Source: Pelagicoccus sp. SDUM812002 (GTDB taxonomy: Bacteria; Verrucomicrobiota; Verrucomicrobiia; Opitutales; Opitutaceae). Taken from it: a stretch of DNA of 64,000 nt. Below, one piece after another: positions 36,750-45,850 of this stretch. Each line of letters opens with the position of its first letter. The stretch's first letter is position 1. Both the position numbers and the translations under genes were made by a program. The notes beneath the pieces are model-generated. The model was given only the letters and a program-made list of their open reading frames with translations, did no database searches and was not told where the DNA came from. Location: NCBI RefSeq assembly GCF_031127835.1, contig NZ_JARXHX010000017.1, positions 34,161 to 98,160 on the forward strand. The letters are read 5' to 3'.

Positions 36750-39524
36750 TTACTTTTCTACTTTTATTCTCAAACTCACGGACTTGCCGCCATGCATCGA
36801 CGAAAGGGGCAAGTGGAAGACCGCGTCAACCTGCGATCCCTCAGCATTTCCAACGCTCACCTCCAGCTCTCCGCCCTGGCGCGAAGGGTCCGCAACCGTC
36901 AGAACGAACTCGTCATTGCCATCCTTAGAAACAAGCAGCACGCAGCGTTTGCTCACAGAAATCCAAGCGCCGTCCGGCAAGGCACATCTTCCTCCTTCAT
37001 GAAATACGAATTGGCTATGTCGTCCTGCCGCATCGGCCACCGCTTGCACTTGCTTCGTGTTGGCCAAAACTCGGTAGGGTACCGCTTCCACAAGCTCAAT
37101 TCCTCGTTCTCGCTTCGCTGCGCTAATCACCGCGTATTCATATTTTTCAGATTGCGGCTTAACTCCATGGGAAAGCGTCACCGAAAATACCTTACTCTCA
37201 ACTTCCATTGGGCTTCCAGTAAGACGTAGCTCCCGCCAAGATCCTCCTTGCATTTGGCTACCAACAAAAACGCGCTGCCCTTCTGGCAAGTAATACAAAG
37301 TCCCGTCGTGCCAAACGCCCAGTGCTTGCGGCGATTCAGCCATCTCACGCATTTCCTCCAGGGCTTCCACTTGAGACGTGCCCTTTCGCAAGAGATAAGC
37401 ACTTCCCTCCGCGAACCGCTGCTCCACGGAGGTTTGCAGCGGCTCTTCGAGGTCCGACTCGATTCCGGCGCCCAGCATCACCATGCCCCAGTCGAAAGCG
37501 AAGTAGCTTTTTAAAGCCTTCACCCCATCACGCTGATAATCGTACACCGCCGCTCCGCGCCAACCGTCGCTGGCACCGCCCACGAAATCCGTATTTCCTT
37601 TGGTCCGTACCACCTTGTGGTTGAGTTCTGGTATCGGCTGGTTCGATACGACGCCAGTCACGCCCGGTATACGCCTCCAATCCCAGACCGGTTGAATGTT
37701 CGCATACTCCTGGCCATCCTTAACGAAAAGGGTTGAACCATCGGGAAGGTAATAACTCTTCAATCCTTGCCGGTTGATCGACTCCGTTCCCGTCAGGAAT
37801 TTCGAATACGCCTTGACCGACGCATAAAACGCTTCCCGCCGATGAACCATGAATTCGGAGCGATAAAAGTAGCGGTTCCCTTCCAAGAGATCAGGCCCCT
37901 CCTCTTGCGTCGAAGCGACAAGCCGCTCGAGCTCCCGCTCGCGTCCATCACCCATTTCCAGCCACAGCTTGGCCACCGGAGCCAAATAGCTGGAATCCTT
38001 GTCCTCCACCGAAACCATACGCCCCAAGGCTCCGAAGTCGGCAAAGGTGCCTCGTGCCATCCAGCGATTACCATCCAAGAGCATACCGAGAATCAACTCC
38101 CGCTTCTCCTCCCCGAACTGGAAGCGCCCGCCATGGGCCATGTACATCACTTCCGTCAGGTCGGTCACAAACTTAGCTCCGTAGCCATGCGAGTAAAGTT
38201 GGGGACCGTGCTGGTGAAAACTGAAGTCCGCCTGCAAGCCTTCACCCTCTTCCACTCGCACCATGGCTGCAATCCGCTGAATCGACCTCTCCACCAGGGA
38301 CGGGTTCTCCTCCAACAAGCCACGGATCATGGTGATCTTGTTGATCCAAATCAGGTTTTGCCCCGTCATGGGACGCTTGGCTCGTCGCATGACATTCAGG
38401 ACCGACTCCCGGCGTGCTCCTTCGAGCTCGTCCCTCAGATAGAGTCCGATTCGAGCGAATTCCAAGGGATAGCCGATCTCGTTGTAGTACCAATTCCGAT
38501 GCCAAAGATTCTCCGCTATGGTATAGTCTAAGCCTCTATACACAGCCTTCAGAACCTTGTTTCGCTTAGCCGCTGTGAGCGCCATCCTCTCGCGAGCGTA
38601 AGCGAGCTTTCGCATACGGTAGAGGTGCTGCATACGACTGGTCGCGCTCACCGAATCGGTATGGCCGTATTCAAACTCTGGCCACCGTCCGTCAGGCAAT
38701 TGGGTTGATATCCATTCGTCGATCTCCGGTTCGCTGACCTCCTCCTCTTGCAATTCTATGAATCGATCCGTCAATCGCTGCAGGTCTTGCCGCGTCTTGC
38801 TGTCGATACGGTCCGGCTTGGCGGGATCGGTTTGGTGATTCCGGAATCGCTCCGCCATCTCCGCTTGCTGGTCGAGCAACCGTCGCTTGGCTTCAGGGCT
38901 GAGCCGTCCGTCTTTCCCTACCATCGCCATGTCTCCCCAGAGAACCGGCATCAAGAAGGGGCCTGGCCCTGAATTCGCGCTGCGGCGCTCGATGCGAAAA
39001 CCAACCGCCTTTGCTTCTGCCAAAGGCTCTCCTCCAAGCTGCTCGAGCGACAAGGACAGTTCCCATTGGTAGCTCGAGGCGGTCCGCTTCCCCGCGACTT
39101 TAATCACCTCTCTCGTTTCGACCGACGCAGCACCCGATCGTATCAAAGAAACAGATACTTGATTGTTTACGTCCGGAACCCCTACCAAAAAGTGAAAATC
39201 GTCGGCTTCGTAGCTGAAGTCGCTGTCGTTGCCTAAGTCGATGCCGAAATTGAAAAAGTCCTTGGCGTGGATCTCCCAAAAACCGGAATCTCCTTCCACT
39301 CGCGCCATCAAGTATAGCTCCGCCCCTTTCCAGGCAGCCTGGAACTGAAAACCACCTTCCTTTGTCGGCGAGCTCGCGAGCTGCTCCCAATCGGAAAAAT
39401 CTCCGTCGATCGCCAAATCTCCCTCCGTGGCTACCCACAACTCTCTCGCATGCTCAGCCGAAGCAAGCGTTCCCGCTAGCCCCGCGCCCAGCGCAAAAAG
39501 CATCCCTCTTTTCAAAATCCCCAT
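36750..39524 (-). CDS. Polysaccharide lyase family 8 enzyme with N-terminal carbohydrate-binding domain
   Basis: About 924 residues from the ATG at 39524 (MGILKRGMLFALGAGLAGTLASA, a signal peptide). The open frame continues to 39767 but overlaps the upstream gene. A CBM9/DOMON-like domain (starting WVATEGDLAIDGDFSDWEQ) precedes an alpha/alpha-toroid with GQNLIWINK (catalytic Asn) and DFSFHQHGPQLYSHGYGAKF (catalytic His and Tyr), then the beta-sheet C-terminal domains of PL8. Relatives cleave hyaluronan, chondroitin sulfate or xanthan. The gene begins 4 bp after the beta-helix gene stop and lies 22 bp before the GH88/105 gene, consistent with lyase-then-hydrolase action. Confidence 0.9.
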   Translation of the reverse strand: MGILKRGMLFALGAGLAGTLASAEHARELWVATEGDLAIDGDFSDWEQLASSPTKEGGFQFQAAWKGAELYLMARVEGDSGFWEIHAKDFFNFGIDLGNDSDFSYEADDFHFLVGVPDVNNQVSVSLIRSGAASVETREVIKVAGKRTASSYQWELSLSLEQLGGEPLAEAKAVGFRIERRSANSGPGPFLMPVLWGDMAMVGKDGRLSPEAKRRLLDQQAEMAERFRNHQTDPAKPDRIDSKTRQDLQRLTDRFIELQEEEVSEPEIDEWISTQLPDGRWPEFEYGHTDSVSATSRMQHLYRMRKLAYARERMALTAAKRNKVLKAVYRGLDYTIAENLWHRNWYYNEIGYPLEFARIGLYLRDELEGARRESVLNVMRRAKRPMTGQNLIWINKITMIRGLLEENPSLVERSIQRIAAMVRVEEGEGLQADFSFHQHGPQLYSHGYGAKFVTDLTEVMYMAHGGRFQFGEEKRELILGMLLDGNRWMARGTFADFGALGRMVSVEDKDSSYLAPVAKLWLEMGDGRERELERLVASTQEEGPDLLEGNRYFYRSEFMVHRREAFYASVKAYSKFLTGTESINRQGLKSYYLPDGSTLFVKDGQEYANIQPVWDWRRIPGVTGVVSNQPIPELNHKVVRTKGNTDFVGGASDGWRGAAVYDYQRDGVKALKSYFAFDWGMVMLGAGIESDLEEPLQTSVEQRFAEGSAYLLRKGTSQVEALEEMREMAESPQALGVWHDGTLYYLPEGQRVFVGSQMQGGSWRELRLTGSPMEVESKVFSVTLSHGVKPQSEKYEYAVISAAKRERGIELVEAVPYRVLANTKQVQAVADAAGRHSQFVFHEGGRCALPDGAWISVSKRCVLLVSKDGNDEFVLTVADPSRQGGELEVSVGNAEGSQVDAVFHLPLSSMHGGKSVSLRIKVEK

Positions 39525-39528
39525 CGTT

Positions 39529-41211
39529 CTATCGCTCAGTAGGAAAGTATGCTGGCAAGGGCCTTCCCGATTCGATGGCACCCATGTCCGGTCCATCCCC
39601 TGAGTAATCGTCGTTAAAGTTTGGTAGCTTTGCCGCAGCTCCGTAGCCCGGGCTATCTTCCGCAAGCGGCATCGCCCAGATAGTTCCCTCACGTAATGAT
39701 TCGGCAAATACCGGTACTCCATGAATCCCTTCGCTCTCGCTGGAATGATGGGCCTGCACGCGGCCATTGTAGAGGTCGTAGTTGAAATCGTTCAACTCGC
39801 TGGACTGCCCGTCATAGACCGCATGGCCATTGTCGTGGCGCAACCACAAGATGTTGTTCCGGCTCTGGACATTGACCTGCACCTTTCGCTGCGTGCTGAA
39901 CTTCAAACCCGCCTGAGCCCCCGAGGTGTCATTCGTTCCGTCCCACGGTTCGGGTTGCAAAATCGTGTTATGGAACACGTAGATCCGCCCCTTCGTGTAG
40001 GCCTCGCTCCTCGGCTCCCCTCCGAGCTTGAGGAAGAACTGCCCGCGAAACGCATCCGGTCCCTTGCGGGAACGCAAGTAGATGTTGCGAAAGACGTAAC
40101 ACGGCCCTACCGAGGTGCCAGCTGTCGCAATCGCTCCAAACGTGCTGTCGATTACATTGCCCCACACCCGCACATTCTGGTTTGCGCCTTCGATCTCCAA
40201 GCCATCGTCCCAACATTGGGAAATCCAATTCCCGTAAATATCGGAGTCATTTACTGGAAATCCTCCGTATCCAAAATTATGCCACTCGCCCATGGCATCG
40301 TTGAACATATGGTCCCAGTCAGAATAGATTCGATTGTGACGTATCACCATCTCACCTCCTCCGTTGATAAACGAAATCCCTTGAGGACCAATCGGGTGAC
40401 GGCTCCCGTTCCGGCTCTCGCGCGCTTGCGTCCAAGCGTTCGAATTCGAGCGCGGGTGGTGCAGCAAATTATTCTGAATCACGATCCGATGCAGGGTCTT
40501 TTCCTCGCCTTCTGCCGTTTCGTGAAAGATCGCCGAATCGAAGTTACGTCCCCAGCCGTCATCGAGATCTTGGCCCCAACCAGAGATATCGCAGTTTTCG
40601 ATCACAACGTCATGGACCTTGCCAAGTTCCACGCCGTGCTGCGAAGCCCCCACCAAAGTCAGGCCGCGCAAGATAACGAAGTTTGCCTCCACCAGCACGT
40701 TTACGCGATCCTGATTGCGACCGTCTATGGTTGTCCCATCTTCGCTCGCTTGATAAAGCACGTATCCATCCTGCGGATTCCCTCCTTCACGAATCGTAAG
40801 CGTTTCATCCATACGCTCCGGCAGTGTCACGACCCGAGCGATCTTGAAATCCGAATCGCGGGTTTGCACCTCAACCCGCTCCGTAGGGAACCCACCCTCC
40901 AGGCTCAGCTCGACCTCATAACGGGTTCCTTCCTTCAATCCCACGATGCTCCCGCGATACTCGTCGCTGAATTCTGGCGCTTCCTCGCGCTCGTAGTCGT
41001 CGAACCAAAGCGGCAAGGCTTCCCTCCAAACATCCCTCCCTTTCTCTCGATAGCGGACCGAACAAAGAATATCGCTCCCCCCTTTTTCCGGCGCCCAACG
41101 CAAACCGATGCAGTCAAAGGTAGGTACCGCCTGCGGAGCAGACGCTTTTCCAGCTACGCTCCAACTGAGGCACATAGTGGCCAAACAAACAAACAGGGTG
41201 TAAACTTTCAT
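39529..41211 (-). CDS. Secreted right-handed beta-helix protein
   Basis: About 560 residues from the ATG at 41211 (MKVYTLFVCLATMCLSWSVAGKASA, a signal peptide). An N-terminal FN3-like segment (residues 30-120) is followed by a parallel beta-helix rich in N-x-I/V steps: VILRGLTLVG, VVIENCDISGWG, IVIQNNLLHH, NDSDIYGNWIS, VRVWGNVIDS. It ends SPGYGAA...DMGAIESG, a common closure of pectate-lyase-like beta-helix proteins. It is probably a polysaccharide lyase or hydrolase of the periplasm or exterior, but no family-specific catalytic residues are certain. It lies between the TPR and PL8 genes in one operon. A half operator overlaps its upstream region at 41264. Confidence 0.8.
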   Translation of the reverse strand: MKVYTLFVCLATMCLSWSVAGKASAPQAVPTFDCIGLRWAPEKGGSDILCSVRYREKGRDVWREALPLWFDDYEREEAPEFSDEYRGSIVGLKEGTRYEVELSLEGGFPTERVEVQTRDSDFKIARVVTLPERMDETLTIREGGNPQDGYVLYQASEDGTTIDGRNQDRVNVLVEANFVILRGLTLVGASQHGVELGKVHDVVIENCDISGWGQDLDDGWGRNFDSAIFHETAEGEEKTLHRIVIQNNLLHHPRSNSNAWTQARESRNGSRHPIGPQGISFINGGGEMVIRHNRIYSDWDHMFNDAMGEWHNFGYGGFPVNDSDIYGNWISQCWDDGLEIEGANQNVRVWGNVIDSTFGAIATAGTSVGPCYVFRNIYLRSRKGPDAFRGQFFLKLGGEPRSEAYTKGRIYVFHNTILQPEPWDGTNDTSGAQAGLKFSTQRKVQVNVQSRNNILWLRHDNGHAVYDGQSSELNDFNYDLYNGRVQAHHSSESEGIHGVPVFAESLREGTIWAMPLAEDSPGYGAAAKLPNFNDDYSGDGPDMGAIESGRPLPAYFPTER

Positions 41212-41263
41212 ACCAAAAACGTCCATCTAGCTACCGTTCCCACTCTTGAACAACCCCACGTCT

Positions 41264-41279
41264 ATGACTAAACAGAATC
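41264..41279. promoter_or_regulatory. Half operator of the ATGACTAAA family
   Basis: ATGACTAAACAGAATC keeps the left half (ATGACTAAA) of the repeat but not the right. It lies 52 bp upstream of the start at 41211 and overlaps the 3' end of the TPR gene. It may be a weak internal operator or chance. Confidence 0.35.
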
Positions 41280-43019
41280 GGACTCCTTATTCAGTTTGTC
41301 GATCATGGCAGCGAGGCGCCGCGCCTCAGGCAATGCGCCCTGGGCCAGCGCGAGTCGTCGAGCCGCCTCGAGACTGGCAATTCCCTCCGCGAATTGGTCG
41401 AGCTGCAACAAGGCAACGCCCTGGATTTTCCGAACGAAAAAGCTTTCCGGCAATTGCGGAACAGCCACCGACGTCAGCGTTTCCAACGCTCGCCACTCTT
41501 CTCCCTCCACCAAACGAGCGGCAACTTGCCGGAATCGCTTCTCGCTAGCGGGGTTGCTCCCGTAGGCTTTGCTCAATGCCGCCAACCACTCAGGCCGCTG
41601 CCCAGCCTCTTCATGGTCTAGCGCGCGCGCCAGCCAGTACTGGGATTTCAAGCGAGGCAACGCCTTCTCTCCAGGCAATCGTGCGGCCAGCGTATCGACT
41701 GCCCACGCGGCTTGCGCCCAATCGCGACCTTCAATCGCCGCTGCCAAAAGCTTAGCGTAAAGTTGGCCGGTCATCGGACGCGCCTGCAGCGCCTTCCTGA
41801 AAAGAAGCAGGGCCTCCTCGAAACACCCTTGCTCTCGGGCCAAATCGCCACTCGCCTCCAGCAATTCTCCATCGAAGCGGTGCTGCTCTAACGCTTTATT
41901 CAAAACAGTTCGCGCCTTGTCGGAACGGCCCAGAGCCATCCAGCAGCGCGCTTCCAGCAACGCGACACGAGCTCCGCCGAAACCGCGCTGCTTCGCGCCT
42001 TGGCAAAGTTCCAAGGCTTTACGGTAGTCCTCGTTTCGATACAACTCGTCTCCGTAAATGGTAAACGCGTGACGAGGTGCATCCTCGCAGGCGACCGCCT
42101 TTTCGATGGCCTGGAAAGCTGGGCCTCGCCGATCCGAAGCGAATTCCAGTTTCGCCAAACCGACCCACAAATCGCCGCTTTCGGGATAGAGCTCGAGCCC
42201 ACTCTCCAAGACTTCACGGGCCTCATCGAAGCGCAAGGCGGTGAAAAGCTCATCTGCGTCGCACGACAAACGGTATTCTCCGTATCGATACGCACGAAGT
42301 TCCTCCAACCACGGATCACGCGTCGTGGTGTGTCGCGGATTCCCCTGCCCTATCTCCAGAAAACGCTGGGCCGTGGCTCCCTCGCCGGCCGCCGCATAGA
42401 GGTTTGCTAGAAGCAACGCCGCATCGCCGCAATTCGGATCGCGTTGCAGGCAATCGAGCAATCGACGTTTCGCCTCCGTTGAATCCCCTCGTCGCATCGC
42501 TTGTTTGGCTAAGGAGACCGAGGCCCCGGCGAAACTTGACGCTTCCGCCAAACAGGCTTCGTACAAATCCGCCGCATCCTCCCCAGTCGCCTCCTTCAGG
42601 CGAGCCAAACGGAGAGTTGCCCGAGGATAGTCAACACCCCGGTCTCGCTGCTCCTCAAGGAGGTCACGAGCCCGGGCCGCATTCCCTTGCGCCTCCCTGA
42701 CGCAAGCCAAAAGGTAGGCGGCCCGATCCGAAGACTCGCCGATTCCCGTTTTCGCGACCCATTCGTAACAGCTCGCCGCCTCCGCCAAAAAGGCGTTAGC
42801 GTGGTAAAACTTCCCTAAGCGAAACGCGGCGCCTAAAGACTCCCCGCTTCGCTCCCACAAGTTCCGATATGCTGATGCCATGACCACATCCTCTCCCAGG
42901 TCCTTCTCGAGGAGTTGAGGCATCACGCGAGCCTCTAAACAATCCACCCCTGAAAACACGCAGGCAAGGCAGGCGATAACCGGGGCGAAACGGAGCACTT
43001 TGAGGTTCGAAAAAGTCAT
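41268..43019 (-). CDS. Secreted TPR-repeat protein
   Basis: About 583 residues from the ATG at 43019 (MTFSNLKVLRFAPVIACLACVFSGVDC). This is a signal peptide, possibly a lipobox variant, and GVDC could be cleaved as a lipoprotein. The rest is a long array of alpha-helical repeats of TPR type, with recurrent A/G positions as in LLLANLYAAAGE and EASGDLAREQGCFEEALLLFRKAL. It is probably a periplasmic or membrane-associated scaffold. It heads the operon containing the beta-helix, PL8 and GH88/105 genes and is divergent from an FG-GAP gene. A 16-bp operator lies between the two. Confidence 0.82.
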   Translation of the reverse strand: MTFSNLKVLRFAPVIACLACVFSGVDCLEARVMPQLLEKDLGEDVVMASAYRNLWERSGESLGAAFRLGKFYHANAFLAEAASCYEWVAKTGIGESSDRAAYLLACVREAQGNAARARDLLEEQRDRGVDYPRATLRLARLKEATGEDAADLYEACLAEASSFAGASVSLAKQAMRRGDSTEAKRRLLDCLQRDPNCGDAALLLANLYAAAGEGATAQRFLEIGQGNPRHTTTRDPWLEELRAYRYGEYRLSCDADELFTALRFDEAREVLESGLELYPESGDLWVGLAKLEFASDRRGPAFQAIEKAVACEDAPRHAFTIYGDELYRNEDYRKALELCQGAKQRGFGGARVALLEARCWMALGRSDKARTVLNKALEQHRFDGELLEASGDLAREQGCFEEALLLFRKALQARPMTGQLYAKLLAAAIEGRDWAQAAWAVDTLAARLPGEKALPRLKSQYWLARALDHEEAGQRPEWLAALSKAYGSNPASEKRFRQVAARLVEGEEWRALETLTSVAVPQLPESFFVRKIQGVALLQLDQFAEGIASLEAARRLALAQGALPEARRLAAMIDKLNKESDSV

Positions 43020-43110
43020 CGGAGTCTCGGGGTAACGAAGAATCACAGTACTCTCTCACCATTTCCGTCCCGACGCCTAGAGGAAAAGCAGCCCCCACGG
43101 CCGACTTCCA

Positions 43111-43126
43111 ATGACTAAATATTCAT
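43111..43126. promoter_or_regulatory. Operator-like site between the TPR and FG-GAP genes
   Basis: ATGACTAAATATTCAT is an inverted repeat (ATGAnTA-NN-TAnTCAT) and the best-preserved member of the family in this half of the window. It lies about 57 bp before the FG-GAP start and 92 bp before the TPR start, so one site could control both units. Confidence 0.65.
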
Positions 43127-43182
43127 AGCCTTTAAAACATCAGTAGTCGCAGCAATATCGCAGCACTCCTACGAACCCCAAC

Positions 43183-44439
43183 ATGCCCCGACTACCCATC
43201 CCGTTTCGCATTCCACTTGCAGCTGCCGCCATACTGGGCATTTGCCTTCCCCGAAACCAGGCGAGCGACGCACTCGCTCCCCTTTCCCTCCCGTCCTACG
43301 TGCCGCGCACGATCGGTTTCCCTGCTGAGAGCGAAGCCTGGATTACCGACCTCAGCATCGCTGACCTCGACGGCGACGGTCATCGCGACGTCATCGCTGC
43401 CGAGGGTCGGCTTCACCGCATTTCCGCGCTTTTCGGAGAAGGCGACCTGAGCTTCGCCGAGACCGTCCTCAACGAACAAACAGCCGGCCCCGCCCACGTG
43501 GAGGCTTGCGACTTCGACCAAGATGGCGACCTGGACCTGCTGGTCGCTTGCATGGGCATCATCTTCCCGAGCAACCAGAGGATCGGTTCCATCGAAATCC
43601 TCGAACAAACCGCCCCGCGCGCTTTCAAACGACATGTGATCGCGGAGCAAATCGCGCGGGTCACCGACCTGCGAGCGGGCGACCTCGACGGCGATGGCGA
43701 CCTCGATCTCGCCGTAGGGCAATTTGGATACGAGCAAGGCGAAGTGCGTTGGCTGGAAAACCTGGGAAATTGGCAATTTACCAGCCATCCGCTCCTCGCC
43801 CTGCCCGGAGCGATCCACACACCCATCGCCGATCTCGACGGGGATGGCCATCTCGACATTGTCGCCCTCATCTCCCAGCAGTGGGAGGAAGTCCACTTTT
43901 TCAAAGGGAACGGAAACGGCAGCTTCCAAAACCAAGTCATCTTCGCCTCCAGCAACCAAGACTACGGCAGCAGCGGACTTTCGCTTTCAGACATCGACGC
44001 CGACGGAGACCTAGACGTTCTCTACACAAACGGAGACGGATTCGACTACGCCCGTCCCGGGCCCCGCCCCCACCATGGCCTGCAAGTCCTCTACAACGAT
44101 GGCGGTCGCTTCCTCAACCAACGCATCGCCGACTTCGCGGGGGCTTTTAGTCCCCACGCCGTGGACCTCAACCAAGACGGGCGGCTCGACATACTGGTCA
44201 CCAGTTGCTTCAACCATTGGGAAAACAACCCCGTGTCCCTCGCTGCCTACCTCGCTCTTCCCGACGGCAGCTACCAGGAACACCCGCTCGCCCACCAACC
44301 GACTCATCTGGTCGTCGTCGACTCCGCCGACTTCGATGGAGACGGAAAGGTCGAACTCGTTACCGGAACCTTTCAAGTCTACCCGCCCTTTGATCCGCTC
44401 AGCCGCATCACCCTTTGGACCGCAACCGAGAATCTTTAG
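43183..44439 (+). CDS. Secreted FG-GAP/VCBS-repeat protein
   Basis: 418 residues with an N-terminal signal peptide (FRIPLAAAAILGICLP). At least seven calcium-binding FG-GAP/VCBS repeats are visible, each with a D-x-D-x-DG-x-x-D core: DLDGDGHRDV, DFDQDGDLDL, DLDGDGDLDL, DLDGDGHLDI, DIDADGDLDV, DLNQDGRLDI and DFDGDGKVEL. This makes a beta-propeller, probably an extracellular or periplasmic substrate-binding or scaffold protein with no catalytic motif. It is divergent from the TPR gene and upstream of an esterase and a sulfatase on the same strand, likely in the same unit or regulon. Confidence 0.9.
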   Translation: MPRLPIPFRIPLAAAAILGICLPRNQASDALAPLSLPSYVPRTIGFPAESEAWITDLSIADLDGDGHRDVIAAEGRLHRISALFGEGDLSFAETVLNEQTAGPAHVEACDFDQDGDLDLLVACMGIIFPSNQRIGSIEILEQTAPRAFKRHVIAEQIARVTDLRAGDLDGDGDLDLAVGQFGYEQGEVRWLENLGNWQFTSHPLLALPGAIHTPIADLDGDGHLDIVALISQQWEEVHFFKGNGNGSFQNQVIFASSNQDYGSSGLSLSDIDADGDLDVLYTNGDGFDYARPGPRPHHGLQVLYNDGGRFLNQRIADFAGAFSPHAVDLNQDGRLDILVTSCFNHWENNPVSLAAYLALPDGSYQEHPLAHQPTHLVVVDSADFDGDGKVELVTGTFQVYPPFDPLSRITLWTATENL

Positions 44440-44443
44440 TCAG
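44428..44443. promoter_or_regulatory. Weak operator-like site at the FG-GAP gene end
   Basis: GAGAATCTTTAGTCAG matches the reverse-oriented repeat ATGAATATTTAGTCAT at 12 of 16 bases. It overlaps the FG-GAP stop codon, 72 bp before the esterase start. It is possibly chance. Confidence 0.25.
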
Positions 44444-44514
44444 CGGAACGAGAATCGACAGCCAGCACGACTGTACCTAATCCCCTGCGTACCCGACATT
44501 TTAATACAATTCAA

Positions 44515-45843
44515 ATGAATCACCCCTTCAAACTCCTATTCATCGCGTTTCTTTGCCTCGCGTCGTATCTCAATGGTCAGGCTGACAGCCCCGCTTTCCT
44601 GCAAATTCCAGAACTCACCGTCGCTCCCGACCGCTCTGACTGGACCTACGAAGTGGGCGAGCCTGTTGCATTCACCATCTCCCTCCACGCCCACGGCAAT
44701 CCGCTGAGCGATGTCGAAGTCAGCTACCAAGTCGGACCCGAACTGCACGAGGGACCCGCTCAAAGCGCGATCATTCGCGACGGTCGCTTCTCCTTCGAAG
44801 CAAATCCACTGCAAAAGCCTGGATTCCTCCGCTGCATCGCTACCGTCACACTGGACGGAGAGCAATACACTGCGAGAGGCACGGCGGCCTTCAGCCCAGA
44901 GCGAATACGTCCCACCCAAGTGGAACCAGCCGACTTCGACTCATACTGGAGCGACCAACTCGAAAGCCTCGAGAAGATCGACCTGCGTCCCGTCAAGACT
45001 CCGTACCCAAAACTCAATACACCTGAGGTCAACACGTTCAAGGTACGCTACCAATCCTGGGGCAAACAAAATGGCGAAGCTCCCTTCTACGGCGTGCTCA
45101 CCGAACCGAACAAAGAAGGCAAGTTTCCCGCCGTCCTGCAGGTTCCCGGAGCGGGCGTACGCCCCTACACCGGAAACCATCAACTGGCGAAAGCTGGATT
45201 TATCGCCTTCCAAATCGGCATCCACAGCATCCCCATCGACCTAGAAGGTGACGTGTATTCCAATCTCAGATACGCAGGGCTCCACAATTATTGGGGCTAC
45301 AACCTCAATGACCGAGACGAGTACTACTTTCGCCGCGTCTTCCTTGGCTGCGTCAAAGCCCTCGACATTCTCACCACCCATCCGAACTGGGACGGCGAAA
45401 CGCTCATCGTCTACGGTGGCAGCCAAGGCGGATTCCTCAGCATCGTGACCTCCGCCCTCGACAAACGCGTGACCGGACTGGTGGCGAACTATCCGGCCTA
45501 CTGCGACGTCACAGGCACCTTGCATGATCGCGCTGGCGGCTGGCCCAAGATGTTCCGCTACGATCGCTATCGCCAAGAGAATATGATTGCCACTACCGCC
45601 TACTACGACGGCGTTAACTTCGCCAAACGCCTCACCGTGCCCGGCAGTTACGCATTCGGCTACAACGACACCGTTTGTCCGCCCACCAGCATGTATTCAG
45701 CTTATAACGTCATCACCGCCCCCAAGGACCTGACCATCCAAGTCGACATGCCGCATAGCCCCTCCAGCTCTTTCCGCGACGAAACTTTCCAACGCGTCCT
45801 GAGGATCGCCGGAATGGAACTAGAGACCCAATCCAGTAGGTAG
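44515..45843 (+). CDS. CE7-like acetyl xylan esterase/cephalosporin deacetylase-type esterase
   Basis: 442 residues. A signal peptide (MNHPFKLLFIAFLCLASYLNG) and an N-terminal beta-domain of about 110 residues precede an alpha/beta-hydrolase of CE7/AXE1 type. The catalytic triad can be read as S303 in YGGSQGG, D385 in YNDTVCPP and H414 in DMPHSP. It would deacetylate an acetylated polysaccharide or its oligomers in the periplasm. It precedes the sulfatase by 7 bp, so the two probably form a unit removing acetyl and sulfate groups. Confidence 0.87.
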   Translation: MNHPFKLLFIAFLCLASYLNGQADSPAFLQIPELTVAPDRSDWTYEVGEPVAFTISLHAHGNPLSDVEVSYQVGPELHEGPAQSAIIRDGRFSFEANPLQKPGFLRCIATVTLDGEQYTARGTAAFSPERIRPTQVEPADFDSYWSDQLESLEKIDLRPVKTPYPKLNTPEVNTFKVRYQSWGKQNGEAPFYGVLTEPNKEGKFPAVLQVPGAGVRPYTGNHQLAKAGFIAFQIGIHSIPIDLEGDVYSNLRYAGLHNYWGYNLNDRDEYYFRRVFLGCVKALDILTTHPNWDGETLIVYGGSQGGFLSIVTSALDKRVTGLVANYPAYCDVTGTLHDRAGGWPKMFRYDRYRQENMIATTAYYDGVNFAKRLTVPGSYAFGYNDTVCPPTSMYSAYNVITAPKDLTIQVDMPHSPSSSFRDETFQRVLRIAGMELETQSSR

Positions 45844-45850
45844 CGCCACG

